NCBI GenBank assembly: GCA_020025345.1
Contig: JAHHSH010000087.1
Span: 1 to 5,335 of the forward strand
Direction of reading: 5' to 3'
From: Oscillospiraceae bacterium
GTDB lineage: Bacteria; Bacillota; Clostridia; Oscillospirales; Oscillospiraceae
Length of the DNA stretch: 5,335 nt
Of this stretch, positions 5,313 through 5,335 are shown piece by piece (within the stretch, counting starts at the first letter, position 1; the number at the start of each line of letters is the position of its first letter). The notes below the pieces were generated by a model, which was not told where the DNA came from, ran no database searches, and saw nothing but the letters and a program-made list of their open reading frames with translations. The position numbers were made by a program, and so were the translations under genes.

Positions 5313-5335
5313 GTCATCTCTGCATATGCTGAAAA

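Overview
The window is ordinary-looking chromosomal DNA from a Gram-positive anaerobe-type genome: Bacillota, class Clostridia, most likely the Oscillospiraceae (the Flavonifractor/Oscillibacter-like gut group). This placement is inferred from four things: moderately high GC with CTG/GTG/GCC-rich codons, near-consensus sigma-A promoters, strong GGAGG-type ribosome binding sites, and the gene content (a Xaa-Pro peptidase next to efp, YqeG, and an acidic zinc-ribbon protein of the type seen in clostridia). No mobile element, CRISPR array, tRNA or rRNA gene was found.

Layout from left to right. (1) The 3' half of leuS (leucyl-tRNA synthetase) enters from outside the window and ends at 1295, followed by a perfect 17-bp intrinsic terminator. 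(2) A textbook sigma-A promoter (TTGACA-17-TATAAT) and a hairpin-rich leader drive rpsU (ribosomal protein bS21), which has its own terminator. (3) Converging on rpsU from the minus strand is a gene of unknown function (1713-2489). Its product resembles a degenerate glycoside-hydrolase-18-type TIM barrel, and its start is most likely a TTG codon. (4) Divergent from it is a translationally coupled pair: yqeG (HAD-family phosphatase) and a YqhT/PepQ-type M24 metallopeptidase. (5) After a 148-bp gap holding a good promoter overlapped by an inverted repeat, efp (elongation factor P) is followed 45 bp later by a very acidic 137-residue protein with a C-terminal zinc ribbon.

Most of the recognisable genes serve protein synthesis: charging leucine tRNA (LeuS), the small ribosomal subunit (bS21) and relief of polyproline stalling (EF-P). 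The M24 peptidase hydrolyses Xaa-Pro bonds, and its position beside efp matches the yqhT-efp order of other Bacillota. The parts with least explanation are the minus-strand GH18-like protein, the acidic zinc-ribbon protein linked to efp, and the two structured upstream regions (the rpsU leader and the efp promoter). I see no convincing new multi-gene system here.
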